NCBI RefSeq assembly: GCF_001439805.1
Contig: NZ_JYLK01000017.1
Span: 1-64,000 of the forward strand
Source of the DNA: Pseudomonas trivialis
GTDB taxonomy: Bacteria > Pseudomonadota > Gammaproteobacteria > Pseudomonadales > Pseudomonadaceae
Direction of reading: 5' to 3'
Length of the DNA stretch: 64,000 bases
Each line of letters starts with the position of its first letter. Within the stretch, counting starts at the first letter, position 1. The translations under genes were made by a program, and so were the position numbers. Shown piece by piece: positions 34,019-45,005 of the stretch. The notes beneath the pieces were generated by a model. The model had not been told where the DNA came from and did not search any database. It worked only from the letters and a program-made list of their open reading frames with translations.

Positions 34019-36178
34019 TCAGAAGCTGTACTTGGCAGTCAGCATCATATTGCGGGGTGCGCCATAGGAATCGCCGCCATAGTCGACGGAGTTGGCGATG
34101 GTCTCGTAGTACGTGCGGTCGAAGATATTGTTGGCGTTGAGCTGCAGGTCCAGGTGCTGATTGACCTGGTAGCCGGCCATCAGGTCAGTGACGGCATAGG
34201 CGCCCTGTTTGAGCCGGTAGCGGCTGCCATCCGCCACCGTGAGGTCGTTGTACATGCGGCTCTGCCAGGAGATGTTGCCGCCCACGCGCAGTTTTTCCAA
34301 CGGGCCCTGGAAGTTGTAGCGCGTGGTGAGCTTGAACAGGTGTTCCGGGGTGTCAGTGTCGAATTGCTTGTTTACGCTCTGCGGTTTGGACTGGTCCTTG
34401 ATGACATGGGTGCGCGCGTAGGTGTAGCCACCGCCGACCTGCCAGTGTTCGGTGAGGGCGCCTTGCAGTTCGAAGTCGATACCCTGGCTGCGAATCTCGC
34501 CCGACGCCTCGGCGCAGGAGGCCTGCGGGCAGTTCTGCACCACCACGTCGACGGCGCGGTTCTGCTGGTCGACACGGAACAGCGCCACGCTGGCATTCAG
34601 CGCGCCACCCAGGTATTCACCCTTGATGCCCACCTCGTAGTTCTTGCCGACGATGGGCCTGACCGGGGTGCCGGCGGTGTCCTTGGCCGTCTGCGGGGTG
34701 AAGATGTCGCTGTAGCTGGCGTACACCGAATGATGATCGTCCAGGTCGTAGATCAGGCCGGCGTAGCGGGTGAGGTTGCGGGTAACCTTGTAATCGCCGT
34801 CGCCATCGTGGTTGTCGTAGTCGTACCAGTCCAGACGGGCGCCAAGGATCAGCTTCAACGGGTCGGCCAGGCTCAGGCGAGTGGTCACGTAGACACCGTC
34901 CTGGGTGGTGACTTCACGGCCGTTGGCGGTGTGGACGAAGTCCGGCTTGCCCGCTGTGAGCGGCCAGTTCATGTCGTACGGCGAGTAGCTGTAGGTGGTC
35001 AGGTCGTAGACGCGACGGCTGGCGCCCACCACCAGCTCATGGCTGCGCCCCAGCGCCTGAAAGGGACCGCTGACAAAGGCGTCGAGGCCCGCCTGGTTTT
35101 CATCCGCGGCAGACTGGTACACGGTGCGGGCCAGGGTGTTGTTGGTCCAACGGGACTGGTAGGAGCCGGAAAACAGGGCGTTCTGCTCGGCGTAGTTGGC
35201 GTTGACCTGCAGTTTCCAGTCGTTGGCCAGTTGCTGGCGCAATTCGGTAAAGACCGTGTTGATCTCCTGGTCCTTGTTCTCCCAACGTGTACCGGGGTTG
35301 TAGGCGCGCGACAGGTTCAAGTGGTGACCGTCCTGGCCTACCATCGACGAGCCCCAGAAGTAGTTGGTCTTGTCTTTCTGGTTGGAGAAACCCAAGGTCA
35401 GGCTGGTGTTTTCACTGAGGTCCGCTTCGGTGACCGCATAGAACAACCCGTGATAATCCCCGACATTGTCGATAAAGCTGTTGGCATCGCGGTAGGAGGT
35501 GACCACCCGGCCACGCCAGGTGCCACTGTCATTGAGCGGGCTGGAGGCGTCCAGCTCGCCACGGTAGTTGTCCCAGGTGCCGGCTGCGCCGGTGAGGGTG
35601 ACCTTCTGCTCATCCAGTGGCCGCTTGCGGATCAGGTTGATGGCGGCCGAGGGGTTCCCCGCGCCGGTGACCAGGCCCGTAGCGCCACGCACCACCTCGA
35701 CGCGGTCGAACATCGCCAGGTTCGGCTGGGCACCCACGTTGACACCGTTGTAGCCGCTCGGGATGCCGTCGTACATCAGGTTGTCGATGTCGAAGCCGCG
35801 CGCGGTATACGACTGCCGGCCAGGGCCGTTGGAGAAGTTGAGGAACAAGCCCGGCGTGGCGGCGACCACATCATTGATGCTGGTCATCGCCTGGTCGTCC
35901 ATGCGTTGACGCGTGACAACGGTAACGGCCTGCGGCGTTTCACGCAGGGTCAGGGGCAACTTGGTCGCGGTTTTCATCGCGCCGGTGGTGTAGGACTGTG
36001 TGCCCTCGGTGGTTTCGCCCAGCTGCCCCTCGCCGGAGACTTGCGTGGCGCCCAGCTCGATAGGGCCGGAGGAGGGCGCGACCTCGGCGGCAAAGGCCGC
36101 GTGCGAGCTGGCAAGACAAATGGCCAATGCCATTAAACTGGGTGCAAAAATGGTGTTGCCTTGATGTTGCACAGACAT
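34019..36178 (-). CDS. TonB-dependent siderophore receptor
   Basis: 719 residues; GGGGAGAG upstream of ATG 36178. Signal peptide 1-30, TonB-box-like IELGATQVSG, plug from about 70 to 180 (LPLTLRETPQAVTVVTRQRM, GRQSYTARGFDIDNLMYDGI, FDRVEVVRGATGLVTGAGNP), then a 22-strand barrel ending in the expected aromatic residue (LTAKYSF). There is no N-terminal signalling (STN) domain, so it is a plain transducer of the FhuE/FoxA type, taking up a ferric siderophore across the outer membrane. A Fur-box-like site at 36225-36243 points to iron repression. No sigma/anti-sigma genes beside it. Confidence 0.9.
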   Translation of the reverse strand: MSVQHQGNTIFAPSLMALAICLASSHAAFAAEVAPSSGPIELGATQVSGEGQLGETTEGTQSYTTGAMKTATKLPLTLRETPQAVTVVTRQRMDDQAMTSINDVVAATPGLFLNFSNGPGRQSYTARGFDIDNLMYDGIPSGYNGVNVGAQPNLAMFDRVEVVRGATGLVTGAGNPSAAINLIRKRPLDEQKVTLTGAAGTWDNYRGELDASSPLNDSGTWRGRVVTSYRDANSFIDNVGDYHGLFYAVTEADLSENTSLTLGFSNQKDKTNYFWGSSMVGQDGHHLNLSRAYNPGTRWENKDQEINTVFTELRQQLANDWKLQVNANYAEQNALFSGSYQSRWTNNTLARTVYQSAADENQAGLDAFVSGPFQALGRSHELVVGASRRVYDLTTYSYSPYDMNWPLTAGKPDFVHTANGREVTTQDGVYVTTRLSLADPLKLILGARLDWYDYDNHDGDGDYKVTRNLTRYAGLIYDLDDHHSVYASYSDIFTPQTAKDTAGTPVRPIVGKNYEVGIKGEYLGGALNASVALFRVDQQNRAVDVVVQNCPQASCAEASGEIRSQGIDFELQGALTEHWQVGGGYTYARTHVIKDQSKPQSVNKQFDTDTPEHLFKLTTRYNFQGPLEKLRVGGNISWQSRMYNDLTVADGSRYRLKQGAYAVTDLMAGYQVNQHLDLQLNANNIFDRTYYETIANSVDYGGDSYGAPRNMMLTAKYSF

Positions 36179-36224
36179 GGAACAAACTCTCCCCGATGTG
36201 CCTTCCCTGGCGAATACTAAAACT

Positions 36225-36243
36225 GTTGATAATTATTCGCATC
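36225..36243 (-). promoter_or_regulatory. Putative Fur box before the TonB receptor
   Basis: TTGATAATTATTCGCATCA, about 47 bp before the start codon. It keeps the GATAATTATT core of the Fur consensus (GATAATGATAATCATTATC). The site suits iron-dependent repression of the receptor. Confidence 0.6.
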
Positions 36244-36367
36244 AGTGTGACAGAAGGTGTCCTGGCAAAAAAGCCTTTACGGAGAATTGGTTAACGAATT
36301 TTTCACATGCCGGGTGATGGGTAAACCGTCTGGGGCGAGGGCACACACCTCGCCTTCAGTCAGGGCG

Positions 36368-37129
36368 CTAGACGAACACAATCTCGAACGGTTCGCGCAT
36401 GCGTTCGAGCAGGTCATGGGCAAGCATCGGCGGCAGGCCGATGGCGGGGTCGCCGGCCAGTTGGCTGGCGAAGGCATGGGCTGCGTGCAGCTTGCGTGCA
36501 ACGTTCCAGCTGTCCAGGCGCACCTTGCGTGCACGCAGCCAGGGAATCGTCGAGCCTTCGCGCACCGGGCTGTGCCACGCCCATACCGGCAATTCGTACA
36601 GATGGGCGCCCACCAGATTGCAGGCCGTCGCGCAGGCACGCCCGACCGCCTCATGATCGGCCGTGCCGTCGTGGCGCCAGGTGGTGAACGCCACGTCACC
36701 GGGTTGCAGATAACGCGCGATAAATTGGCTCACAGCGTGTTCATCAACGGCCAGGCCGCCGTCACGGAAACCGCCGCGTATCCATTTAAGGCTGTGCAGC
36801 GGCATGCCCAGGCGGCGCAACGCTTCCACGCTTTCCTGTGGCCGCACCACGCTCAAGCGGCTGGCCGGCCACACCCGTGAGCCCGGATGGCTGGCACTGC
36901 CGTCGGTGATCGAGATCAGTTGCAACGGATGTTCCAGCACGCTCAGGCGCTGCAATAGACCACCGCAGGCCAGCACTTCATCCCCCGGATGCGGCGCAAC
37001 CACTACCACGCGCGCACCTGGCGGCACCAATGAACTGGGGTGAATGGTGGGGATCTGCGCCAGTTGCGGCGCACTGTTCCAGACTTGCGCAGGACCACGG
37101 CGGCCGTCACGCAGGGAAGCGGGATTCAT
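36368..37129 (-). CDS. PIG-L family deacetylase paralogue with altered active site
   Basis: 253 residues from ATG 37129 (AAGGATG upstream). Same architecture as the neighbour at 37916-38674, and the two align along their length (ITDGSASHPGS, RLSVVRPQES, LPVWAWHSP, FASQLAGDPAIGLPP, FEIVFV). The metal motif reads APHPGDEV where active enzymes have PHPDDE: the general-base Asp (first Asp of the pair) is a Gly (GGG codon). The zinc-binding second Asp and the later His (DHEAVGRA) remain. It is likely impaired or altered in activity. Last gene of the glgX cassette. Confidence 0.82.
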   Translation of the reverse strand: MNPASLRDGRRGPAQVWNSAPQLAQIPTIHPSSLVPPGARVVVVAPHPGDEVLACGGLLQRLSVLEHPLQLISITDGSASHPGSRVWPASRLSVVRPQESVEALRRLGMPLHSLKWIRGGFRDGGLAVDEHAVSQFIARYLQPGDVAFTTWRHDGTADHEAVGRACATACNLVGAHLYELPVWAWHSPVREGSTIPWLRARKVRLDSWNVARKLHAAHAFASQLAGDPAIGLPPMLAHDLLERMREPFEIVFV

Positions 37130-37217
37130 GGGTGACACATCCTTGTCGATTGAGCTCGGTCGCCACCGCGTGCAGCGCGACACCAGGGTAACCGCCGCAG
37201 ACTCCGTTGCGGCGAGT

Positions 37218-37246
37218 GCCGGGCGTTCCAACCCTGGAATGCCCGG
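37218..37246. other. Stem-loop between methyltransferase and second PIG-L gene
   Basis: GCCGGGCGTTCC-AACCC-TGGAATGCCCGGC: a 12-bp stem with one wobble, in the only long gap (about 190 bp) of the cassette. No T run follows on the minus strand, so it is more likely an attenuating or mRNA-protecting hairpin than a full terminator. Confidence 0.55.
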
Positions 37247-37319
37247 CGGGCGTTGTCAGCATAGACAATGATCTGGAATTGTCACATGGCTGAACGACGA
37301 TTCTTCGCAGCAACCGTTA

Positions 37320-37919
37320 TCAGCGCAGGCCTTCATGGGCGGCGACCGAGGTGCCGTCGCGGCTCCACAGGTCGAGCAAAAAGTCCGCTTCGTGGTGCAT
37401 CAGCACGCGCGGCATGGCCAGACGCTGGTCGAGCAGGGCGTGCACCTGCTCGGCGGTCTGCGGGCAGCCGTCAATGGCCGGGCGCCAGTGGCAGGCCAGC
37501 AGTTGCCCGTTGGCGGTGAGCGATCCGAGTGCGCAGTCGATGAGGCGGGAAAGGTCATCGGCGTCCAGGTAGTAACACCATTCGCTCAATACAATCAGCT
37601 CGAACCGGTCCTCGGGCCATTCCTGCGGCAGCCGGTTTTGCCGCACCTGCGCATGGGCGAAGTCCAGCAGCCGGGTTTTCGCCAGGGCCACCGCCGCCGA
37701 AGCCGCGTCGCAGCACAACAGCCGGTCACAACGCGGCGCCAGTGCGGCGCTCAACTCGCCATTGGCACAGCCGGGCTCGAAGATCGAGGCGTAGTGCGGG
37801 CGCGGTAACACCGCCAGGGTCAGCGCGCGTTTGCGCTGCTCGTACCAGCGCTGGCGGAAGGCCCAAGGGTCGTCGTTGCCGTCGAATAATTGGTCGAAGT
37901 AGGGCGTTGCGACACTCAT
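37320..37919 (-). CDS. NodS-like SAM-dependent methyltransferase
   Basis: 199 residues. The start ATG 37919 overlaps the stop of the upstream PIG-L gene (ATGA). The opening YFDQLFDGNDDPWAFRQRWY and YEQRKRALTLAVLPR match NodS-type N-methyltransferases; ASIFEPGCANGELSAALAPR is SAM motif I and RFELIVLSEWCYYLD motif II/III. NodS methylates the free amine left by deacetylation of a chitin oligomer, and here the gene sits directly after a deacetylase. The acceptor is unknown. Cytoplasmic. Confidence 0.82.
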   Translation of the reverse strand: MSVATPYFDQLFDGNDDPWAFRQRWYEQRKRALTLAVLPRPHYASIFEPGCANGELSAALAPRCDRLLCCDAASAAVALAKTRLLDFAHAQVRQNRLPQEWPEDRFELIVLSEWCYYLDADDLSRLIDCALGSLTANGQLLACHWRPAIDGCPQTAEQVHALLDQRLAMPRVLMHHEADFLLDLWSRDGTSVAAHEGLR

Positions 37920-38674
37920 ACAAACACCACTTCAAACGGTTGCAGCAACCGTTCGACCACATAGGGCGCCAGGACTGGCGGCAGGCCGATCTGCGGGTCA
38001 CCTTCCAGTTGGCTGGCAAACGCATGGATCGCGTGACGCTTGCGGGCCACCGCTTCGGGACTCAACGGGATCTTGCGCGCACGGTGCCACGGCACCTGAC
38101 TGTCTTCCGGGGTTGCCCAGTGCCAAGTCCACACCGGCAGTTCGTACAGCGTTGCGCCGACGTTCTCGGCAGCCGTGGCGCTGGCGCGGCCGACCGCTTC
38201 ATGGTCGCAATGCCCGTCTTCGCGCCAGGTGGTGAACACCACGTCATCAGGCTTGAGGTAGCGCTGGATAAAAGCCACCAACTGCGCTTCGCCGGCCGCG
38301 ACCTTGCTGTCGGTAAAGCCTGCACGCAGCCATTTCAGGCTGTGCAGGGGCACACCCAGGCGGTGCAGGGCCTGGGCCGACTCTTGCGGGCGCACCACAC
38401 TCAAGCGCTCCACCGGCCAGCGCTGCGAACCCGGATGACTGGCGCTGCCGTCCGTGACCGAAATCAGCTGGATCGGCCGGCCCAGCGCCGCCAGGCCTTG
38501 CAGCAGGCCGCCCGTGCCGAGCACTTCATCGTCCGGGTGCGGCGCGATGATTACGGCGCGATGACCTTCGGGCACCAGTTGTTCGACGCTTATTTGCGGC
38601 AATCCGGCCATGTGGGGTGAGTTCTGCCACTGGTGCAACGGCGTGCCCTGGCCGACGATCGGGTTGGGTTTCAT
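37916..38674 (-). CDS. PIG-L family deacetylase
   Basis: 252 residues from ATG 38674, GGGGAG upstream, overlapping the acyl-CoA dehydrogenase stop (ATGA). Residues about 44-52 read IIAPHPDDEV, the intact zinc and catalytic motif; a later DHEAVGRA supplies the third zinc ligand. The family removes N-acetyl groups from amino sugars (as in mycothiol, bacillithiol or GPI precursors). Coupled on both sides: to the dehydrogenase before and the NodS-like methyltransferase after. Confidence 0.87.
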   Translation of the reverse strand: MKPNPIVGQGTPLHQWQNSPHMAGLPQISVEQLVPEGHRAVIIAPHPDDEVLGTGGLLQGLAALGRPIQLISVTDGSASHPGSQRWPVERLSVVRPQESAQALHRLGVPLHSLKWLRAGFTDSKVAAGEAQLVAFIQRYLKPDDVVFTTWREDGHCDHEAVGRASATAAENVGATLYELPVWTWHWATPEDSQVPWHRARKIPLSPEAVARKRHAIHAFASQLEGDPQIGLPPVLAPYVVERLLQPFEVVFV

Positions 38675-39669
38675 AATTGCCAACTCCCCGATGGCTCGCC
38701 CGCCACCAGCTCGCCCAGCGCGGCGAGGTCACGTTCGGCATGGCTTTGGCGCACGTACACCGGCAGGTCCGCCATCAACTGGGCGAAATGCGGATCCTTG
38801 CAATACGGCCCGGCACCGACAGCACGCCCGACATGGTGGATCACCTGCTCGGTCATGTCCTCGATGCTGGCGCGTGTCTGCTGCGCCAGCAGGCGCGCGT
38901 CGGCCAGAGGCGCCTGGTCGATTTGCCCGGCACTGGCGCGCAGCACACAGGCGGCGCTGTTCAACGCACTGTCGACTGCACCCAGGTGCGCCAGGGCATG
39001 GGGTTCCGGACGCTTGCCGCACTGCTCGCGCAGCACTTCGGCCAGACGCTGCGCGCCGCCGTACCAGCACGCGGCAATACCGATGCCGCCATGCCAGAAG
39101 CCCGGCCGCGCCAGATAATCCCCAGGTTGGCCGATGGCAATGCCCCAGGCCTCATTGAAAACCACCTCGACGCTGCCGGTCGCCGCCATGCCCACCGCGT
39201 TCCAGCCCTGATCCGTCACCGTGACGCCAGGCTGGTGCATCTCCACCGCCACCAGTTGCTGGCGATCCTCTTCATCCCAGGCGGTGAGCAAGCCATGGCT
39301 GACCACCGCCGCGCCCGAGCACCAGGCCTTGCGCCCCTCCAGCAGCAGGCGCTGACCCGCCTTGCGCACGCGCACTTTCGCGTAGGGCGGTTCGGCGGCC
39401 CACATGCCCCAGATACTGCCCAACGGCGGCAGTGGGCAGCGCAGCTCCTTGATGATCGCCAACGCGTCGGTATGGCCCTCGAATAACTTGCACAGGCGCA
39501 GATCGTGCCCGGCCACCTGCGCCAGGCGGCTGAACCGTTCCAGAGTCTGCCCGCTGCCGGGCAGCGGGAGTTGATCGAGTCCTTCTTCCTGAAGCGCCTT
39601 CAGGGCGTCACCCAGGGCCTGCGTGTCCGCATACCCCCGGTAGCCACGAAGGAATCCGTGCAAAGCCAT
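38671..39669 (-). CDS. Acyl-CoA dehydrogenase-like flavoprotein
   Basis: 332 residues. ATG 39669 with GAGGTG upstream is chosen over the ATG at 39681. The middle domain is recognisable (WGMWAAEPPYAKVRVRKAGQ, LEGRKAWCSGA, VSHGLLTAW, GWNAVGMAATGSVEVVFNE), and the C-terminal helical domain follows, but it is shorter than usual (about 380) and the typical N-terminal block and catalytic Glu region are poorly conserved. It may act on something other than fatty acyl-CoA. It begins 1 nt after the glgX stop, so is tied to glgX translation. Confidence 0.78.
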   Translation of the reverse strand: MALHGFLRGYRGYADTQALGDALKALQEEGLDQLPLPGSGQTLERFSRLAQVAGHDLRLCKLFEGHTDALAIIKELRCPLPPLGSIWGMWAAEPPYAKVRVRKAGQRLLLEGRKAWCSGAAVVSHGLLTAWDEEDRQQLVAVEMHQPGVTVTDQGWNAVGMAATGSVEVVFNEAWGIAIGQPGDYLARPGFWHGGIGIAACWYGGAQRLAEVLREQCGKRPEPHALAHLGAVDSALNSAACVLRASAGQIDQAPLADARLLAQQTRASIEDMTEQVIHHVGRAVGAGPYCKDPHFAQLMADLPVYVRQSHAERDLAALGELVAGEPSGSWQL

Positions 39670-39670
39670 C

Positions 39671-41830
<2,160 letters not shown>

Positions 41831-41906
41831 GGTGTTGCTCCTGCAAAGGTGTTTTTCAGGCCGAACGCGGCCGTACTGACGATAATTCAGCTGACTGTCT
41901 GGAAGG

Positions 41907-41944
41907 TAAAAACACCGCTTGCCGACCGTGTCGACAAGCGGTGT
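41907..41944 (-). terminator. Intrinsic terminator after the treY/DUF2934 end of the operon
   Basis: On the minus strand ACACCGCTTG, a 13-base loop, CAAGCGGTGT, then TTTTTACC. Perfect 10-bp arms (41935-41944, 41912-41921) with a run of Ts. It begins 6 bp after the DUF2934 stop codon and separates the treZ-malQ-treY part from glgX. Confidence 0.8.
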
Positions 41945-41949
41945 GGAGG

Positions 41950-42231
41950 TCAAGGCTTTGGTTTTTTCGGTGCCGGCGGCTTTTTCGCAGCCGGTGCGGC
42001 CGGTTTGCCGGCAGCGGACGGTGACGGCTTGGGCTTGGGCGCAGCTTTAGGCGCGGCCTTGGGCCCGGCTTTGGGTTTGTCCGCAGGCTTGGACTTGCTC
42101 GGCGTCAACGCCTCGGCTTCAGCCAGCTTGCGCGCCATCTCCCAGTGACGTGCATCTTCACCGTGGGGCTTGCCTTCGGACTCCCAGATCTGATGCGCCA
42201 ATTCGCGAATGCGTTTGTCTTCACTACTCAT
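41950..42231 (-). CDS. DUF2934 protein with Lys/Ala/Pro-rich tail
   Basis: 93 residues from ATG 42231, with GAGGAG upstream. Residues 1-40 are the DUF2934 helix pair (RIRELAHQIWESEGKPHGED). Residues about 45-93 are composed almost only of Lys, Ala and Pro (PKAGPKAAPKAAPKPKPSPS). The tail resembles histone H1-type disordered tails and could bind nucleic acid or an acidic surface. It starts 23 bp after treY. Small genes of this kind are common in the trehalose/glycogen operons of pseudomonads; the function is not known. Confidence 0.82.
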   Translation of the reverse strand: MSSEDKRIRELAHQIWESEGKPHGEDARHWEMARKLAEAEALTPSKSKPADKPKAGPKAAPKAAPKPKPSPSAAGKPAAPAAKKPPAPKKPKP

Positions 42232-42254
42232 CACACGCTCCTCACAGAAAATGT

Positions 42255-45005
42255 TCAGCTTTCTTGAATATCAGGATTGATAAAGACATTGACCGGGAAA
42301 TCCCCCAGGGCAGTGCTGATCAACAGCTCCTTGTCTGGTGTGACTGCGCCTGTATGAAAAAGTCCCTTCCAGTTTTGCGTTGGCGCGTTGAACGGTAATT
42401 TCACCCGTGTATCGCCCCAAACCTGCGCAGTGATGGTGGGATGCACACCGTTTTCAAGCAGGCGCTGCGGCCAGCGTGGCACCACCACCAGCACCTGTGT
42501 TCCGGCGTGCTCGCGGCAGAATGCAACCACGTGGGCGGCGTGTTGCCCGACCACTTCCAGCGGCGTGTAGCTGCCGCTGCGGAACACCTCGGGATGGGCC
42601 TCGCGCAAGGCCAGCACCTGGGCGATCAACGCTTGCTTGATCCGTCCGTCACGCCAGTGGAACAGCAGCTCGCCAGGGTCCGGCGACGCGTCCAGCGCCT
42701 GTTGCCGTGCACTGAAATCCACCGGGCGACGGTTGTCCGGGTCCACCAGACTGAAATCCCAGAACTCGGTGCCCTGGTACAGGTCCGGCACACCCGGCAC
42801 GGTGACGCGAAGCAAGGTTTGCGCCAGACCATTCAAGGCGCCGGCCGGTGCGATGGCCTGAGCGGCGTTGCCGATGGCCTCGCGCAATGCGCGGCCTTCC
42901 TCGCTGAGCAACAGGCGCGAGAGGAACGCTTCCACGCCTTGTTCGTAAGCTTCGTTGGGCGCGCTCCAGCTGCTCTGCAACTTGGCTTCGCGCAGGGCCT
43001 TCTGCTGCCATTGCCACAGGCGCTGCTGGTAGTCGCTAAAGTCCGCGCCCATGTCCAGCGGCCAACTGCCCAGCAGCACCTGGTACAGAATCAGCTCATC
43101 GCCGGCGCTGGGGATGTCGGCATCGCTGCGCAAGGGCGCGGCGAGGGTGCGCCAGTGCTCCACCTGCTCGACATACCACGGCGCGCACTCGCTGAGCACC
43201 GCCAGGCGCGCGCGGGTATCTTCGCCGCGCTTGTGGTCGTGGGTGGCGGTGACCAGCAGGTTATCCGGGAAGGCCTGCAGGCGCTGTTGGTTGACCGCGT
43301 GGAATGCCTCCACCGGCGCGCTGAACTGCTCGGTGCTGAAGCCCACATCGTTGCGCGACAGCAGCACCACCGAGCGATAGAACGCGGTGTCTTCCACGGC
43401 CTTGGCGGCGGCCGGCGAGGTCAATTGCTGGAAACGCACGCAGGCATGCTTGAGGATCTTGCGTTCGCGGCCCACCGGGCGATTGCGCCACGGCTGGCCA
43501 CCGAGCCACTGCTCGAGGTGCTCGAGCACCGGCCAATCGTTTTCGTTCAAGGTGCTGCGCGCACCGTCCATGGCCTGCTGGAAGATTTTGTCGTCGGCGG
43601 CGCTGCGGCCACGGGCACTGATATAGGTGCGGTACACCGGGAAATGCACGATCAGTTCCTGCAAGGCCCGGCGAATGGCGCCCAGGGTCAGGTCACGGGT
43701 CATCACGTCGTCGCGGGCCACTTGCAGCAGCGCCTGGGCCACGCTTTCGAAGTCGCCGCCCAGCGAGCCATTGAGGATCTGCTGGCGCGCCAGCCGGGCT
43801 TCCTCGATAAACGCCGAAGGCCGCTCGCTGTGACGCGTCCACAGCTCGGCCAGCGGTGCAAAGCCTTGCGGGTCGTGTTGCAGCAGCGACAGTTGGTTCA
43901 TGAATTCGTAGCCGGTGGTGCCGTCCACTTGCCAGTCTTCGCGCAGGGTTTCGCCGTCGCCGAGGATCTTCTCGACAAAGATCGGCAAGTGCCGGTCCGG
44001 CGCCAGCGAGTCGACGCGGCGACGCAGTTTGCGGCAGTAGCCGCGCGGGTCGGCCAGGCCGTCGATGTGGTCGATGCGCAGGCCATCCACCAGCCCTTCG
44101 CTGATCAGCTCGAAAATCTTGCCATGGGTGGCTTCGAACACCGCTGTGCGCTCCACCCGCAGGCCGCCCAGCTCGTTGACGTCGAAGAAGCGACGCCAGT
44201 TGATATCGTCCGCCGCCGTGCGCCAGCTGGCCAGGCGATAAGCCTGCTGTTCGAGCAACTGGTGCAGGCGCTTGAAGCCCTCCGGTTGACGGCTGTCGAA
44301 CGCGGCCAGGCGCTGCTCGATGGCCGGCAGCACCTCGGTGGCCCGCTCGGCCAGGGCCTGCTTGAGCCAGGCGGCTTCGGCGTAGGCGTCGTCCTGATGG
44401 GCGAGGGCGCGGAAACGCTCGGCGAGCGGTTTGAGTGGCTCGTCATTGCCCAGGATCATCGCGTAGTCGCGCGGGCAGATCGGGAAGCGGTGCTCGTAAT
44501 GCTCGACGTGGAACGCACCGTGCTCGGCGTCAAACAGCAACTTCAGGGTGCCGGTCTGCAGGGCTTCGCCGTAGTCGCTGCCCAGAAACGGCATCAGCAG
44601 CTGGCCCTTGAGCAGCGGGTCCGGCGAGTGCCACTGGATGTCGAAAAATTCGCTGTAGGGGCTCAGGCGGCCCCATTCCAGCAGGTCCAGCCACCAGGGG
44701 TTATCGGCACCGCCAACGGCCATATGGTTGGAGACGATATCGAGGATCAGCCCCATGTCGTGCTCGCGCAGCGCCGCGACCAGCCGGCGCAGGGCCGCTT
44801 CGCCACCCAGTTCCGGGTTGACACTGGTGGGGTCGACCACATCGTAGCCGTGCATGGAACCGGCGCGCGCGCTCAGCAGTGGCGAGGCGTACAGGTGGCT
44901 GATGCCCAGCCGGGCGAAATACGGCACCAGCGGCACCGCGTCATCGAGGGTAAAACCTTTGTGAAATTGCAGGCGCTGGGTCGCGCGCAGGGGCAGTGCT
45001 TTCAT
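42255..45005 (-). CDS. treY: Maltooligosyl trehalose synthase TreY
   Basis: 916 residues. It is a GH13 enzyme: RLQFHKGFTLDDAVPLVPYF at the start, DIVSNHMAVGGADNPWW, DGLRIDHIDGLADP with the nucleophile Asp, and FVEKILGDGE with the acid. It turns the reducing end of a maltodextrin into trehalose by an internal 1,4 to 1,1 transfer; TreZ then releases trehalose. ATG 45005 overlaps the malQ stop codon by 4 bp (ATGA), so translation is coupled. Confidence 0.93.
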   Translation of the reverse strand: MKALPLRATQRLQFHKGFTLDDAVPLVPYFARLGISHLYASPLLSARAGSMHGYDVVDPTSVNPELGGEAALRRLVAALREHDMGLILDIVSNHMAVGGADNPWWLDLLEWGRLSPYSEFFDIQWHSPDPLLKGQLLMPFLGSDYGEALQTGTLKLLFDAEHGAFHVEHYEHRFPICPRDYAMILGNDEPLKPLAERFRALAHQDDAYAEAAWLKQALAERATEVLPAIEQRLAAFDSRQPEGFKRLHQLLEQQAYRLASWRTAADDINWRRFFDVNELGGLRVERTAVFEATHGKIFELISEGLVDGLRIDHIDGLADPRGYCRKLRRRVDSLAPDRHLPIFVEKILGDGETLREDWQVDGTTGYEFMNQLSLLQHDPQGFAPLAELWTRHSERPSAFIEEARLARQQILNGSLGGDFESVAQALLQVARDDVMTRDLTLGAIRRALQELIVHFPVYRTYISARGRSAADDKIFQQAMDGARSTLNENDWPVLEHLEQWLGGQPWRNRPVGRERKILKHACVRFQQLTSPAAAKAVEDTAFYRSVVLLSRNDVGFSTEQFSAPVEAFHAVNQQRLQAFPDNLLVTATHDHKRGEDTRARLAVLSECAPWYVEQVEHWRTLAAPLRSDADIPSAGDELILYQVLLGSWPLDMGADFSDYQQRLWQWQQKALREAKLQSSWSAPNEAYEQGVEAFLSRLLLSEEGRALREAIGNAAQAIAPAGALNGLAQTLLRVTVPGVPDLYQGTEFWDFSLVDPDNRRPVDFSARQQALDASPDPGELLFHWRDGRIKQALIAQVLALREAHPEVFRSGSYTPLEVVGQHAAHVVAFCREHAGTQVLVVVPRWPQRLLENGVHPTITAQVWGDTRVKLPFNAPTQNWKGLFHTGAVTPDKELLISTALGDFPVNVFINPDIQES

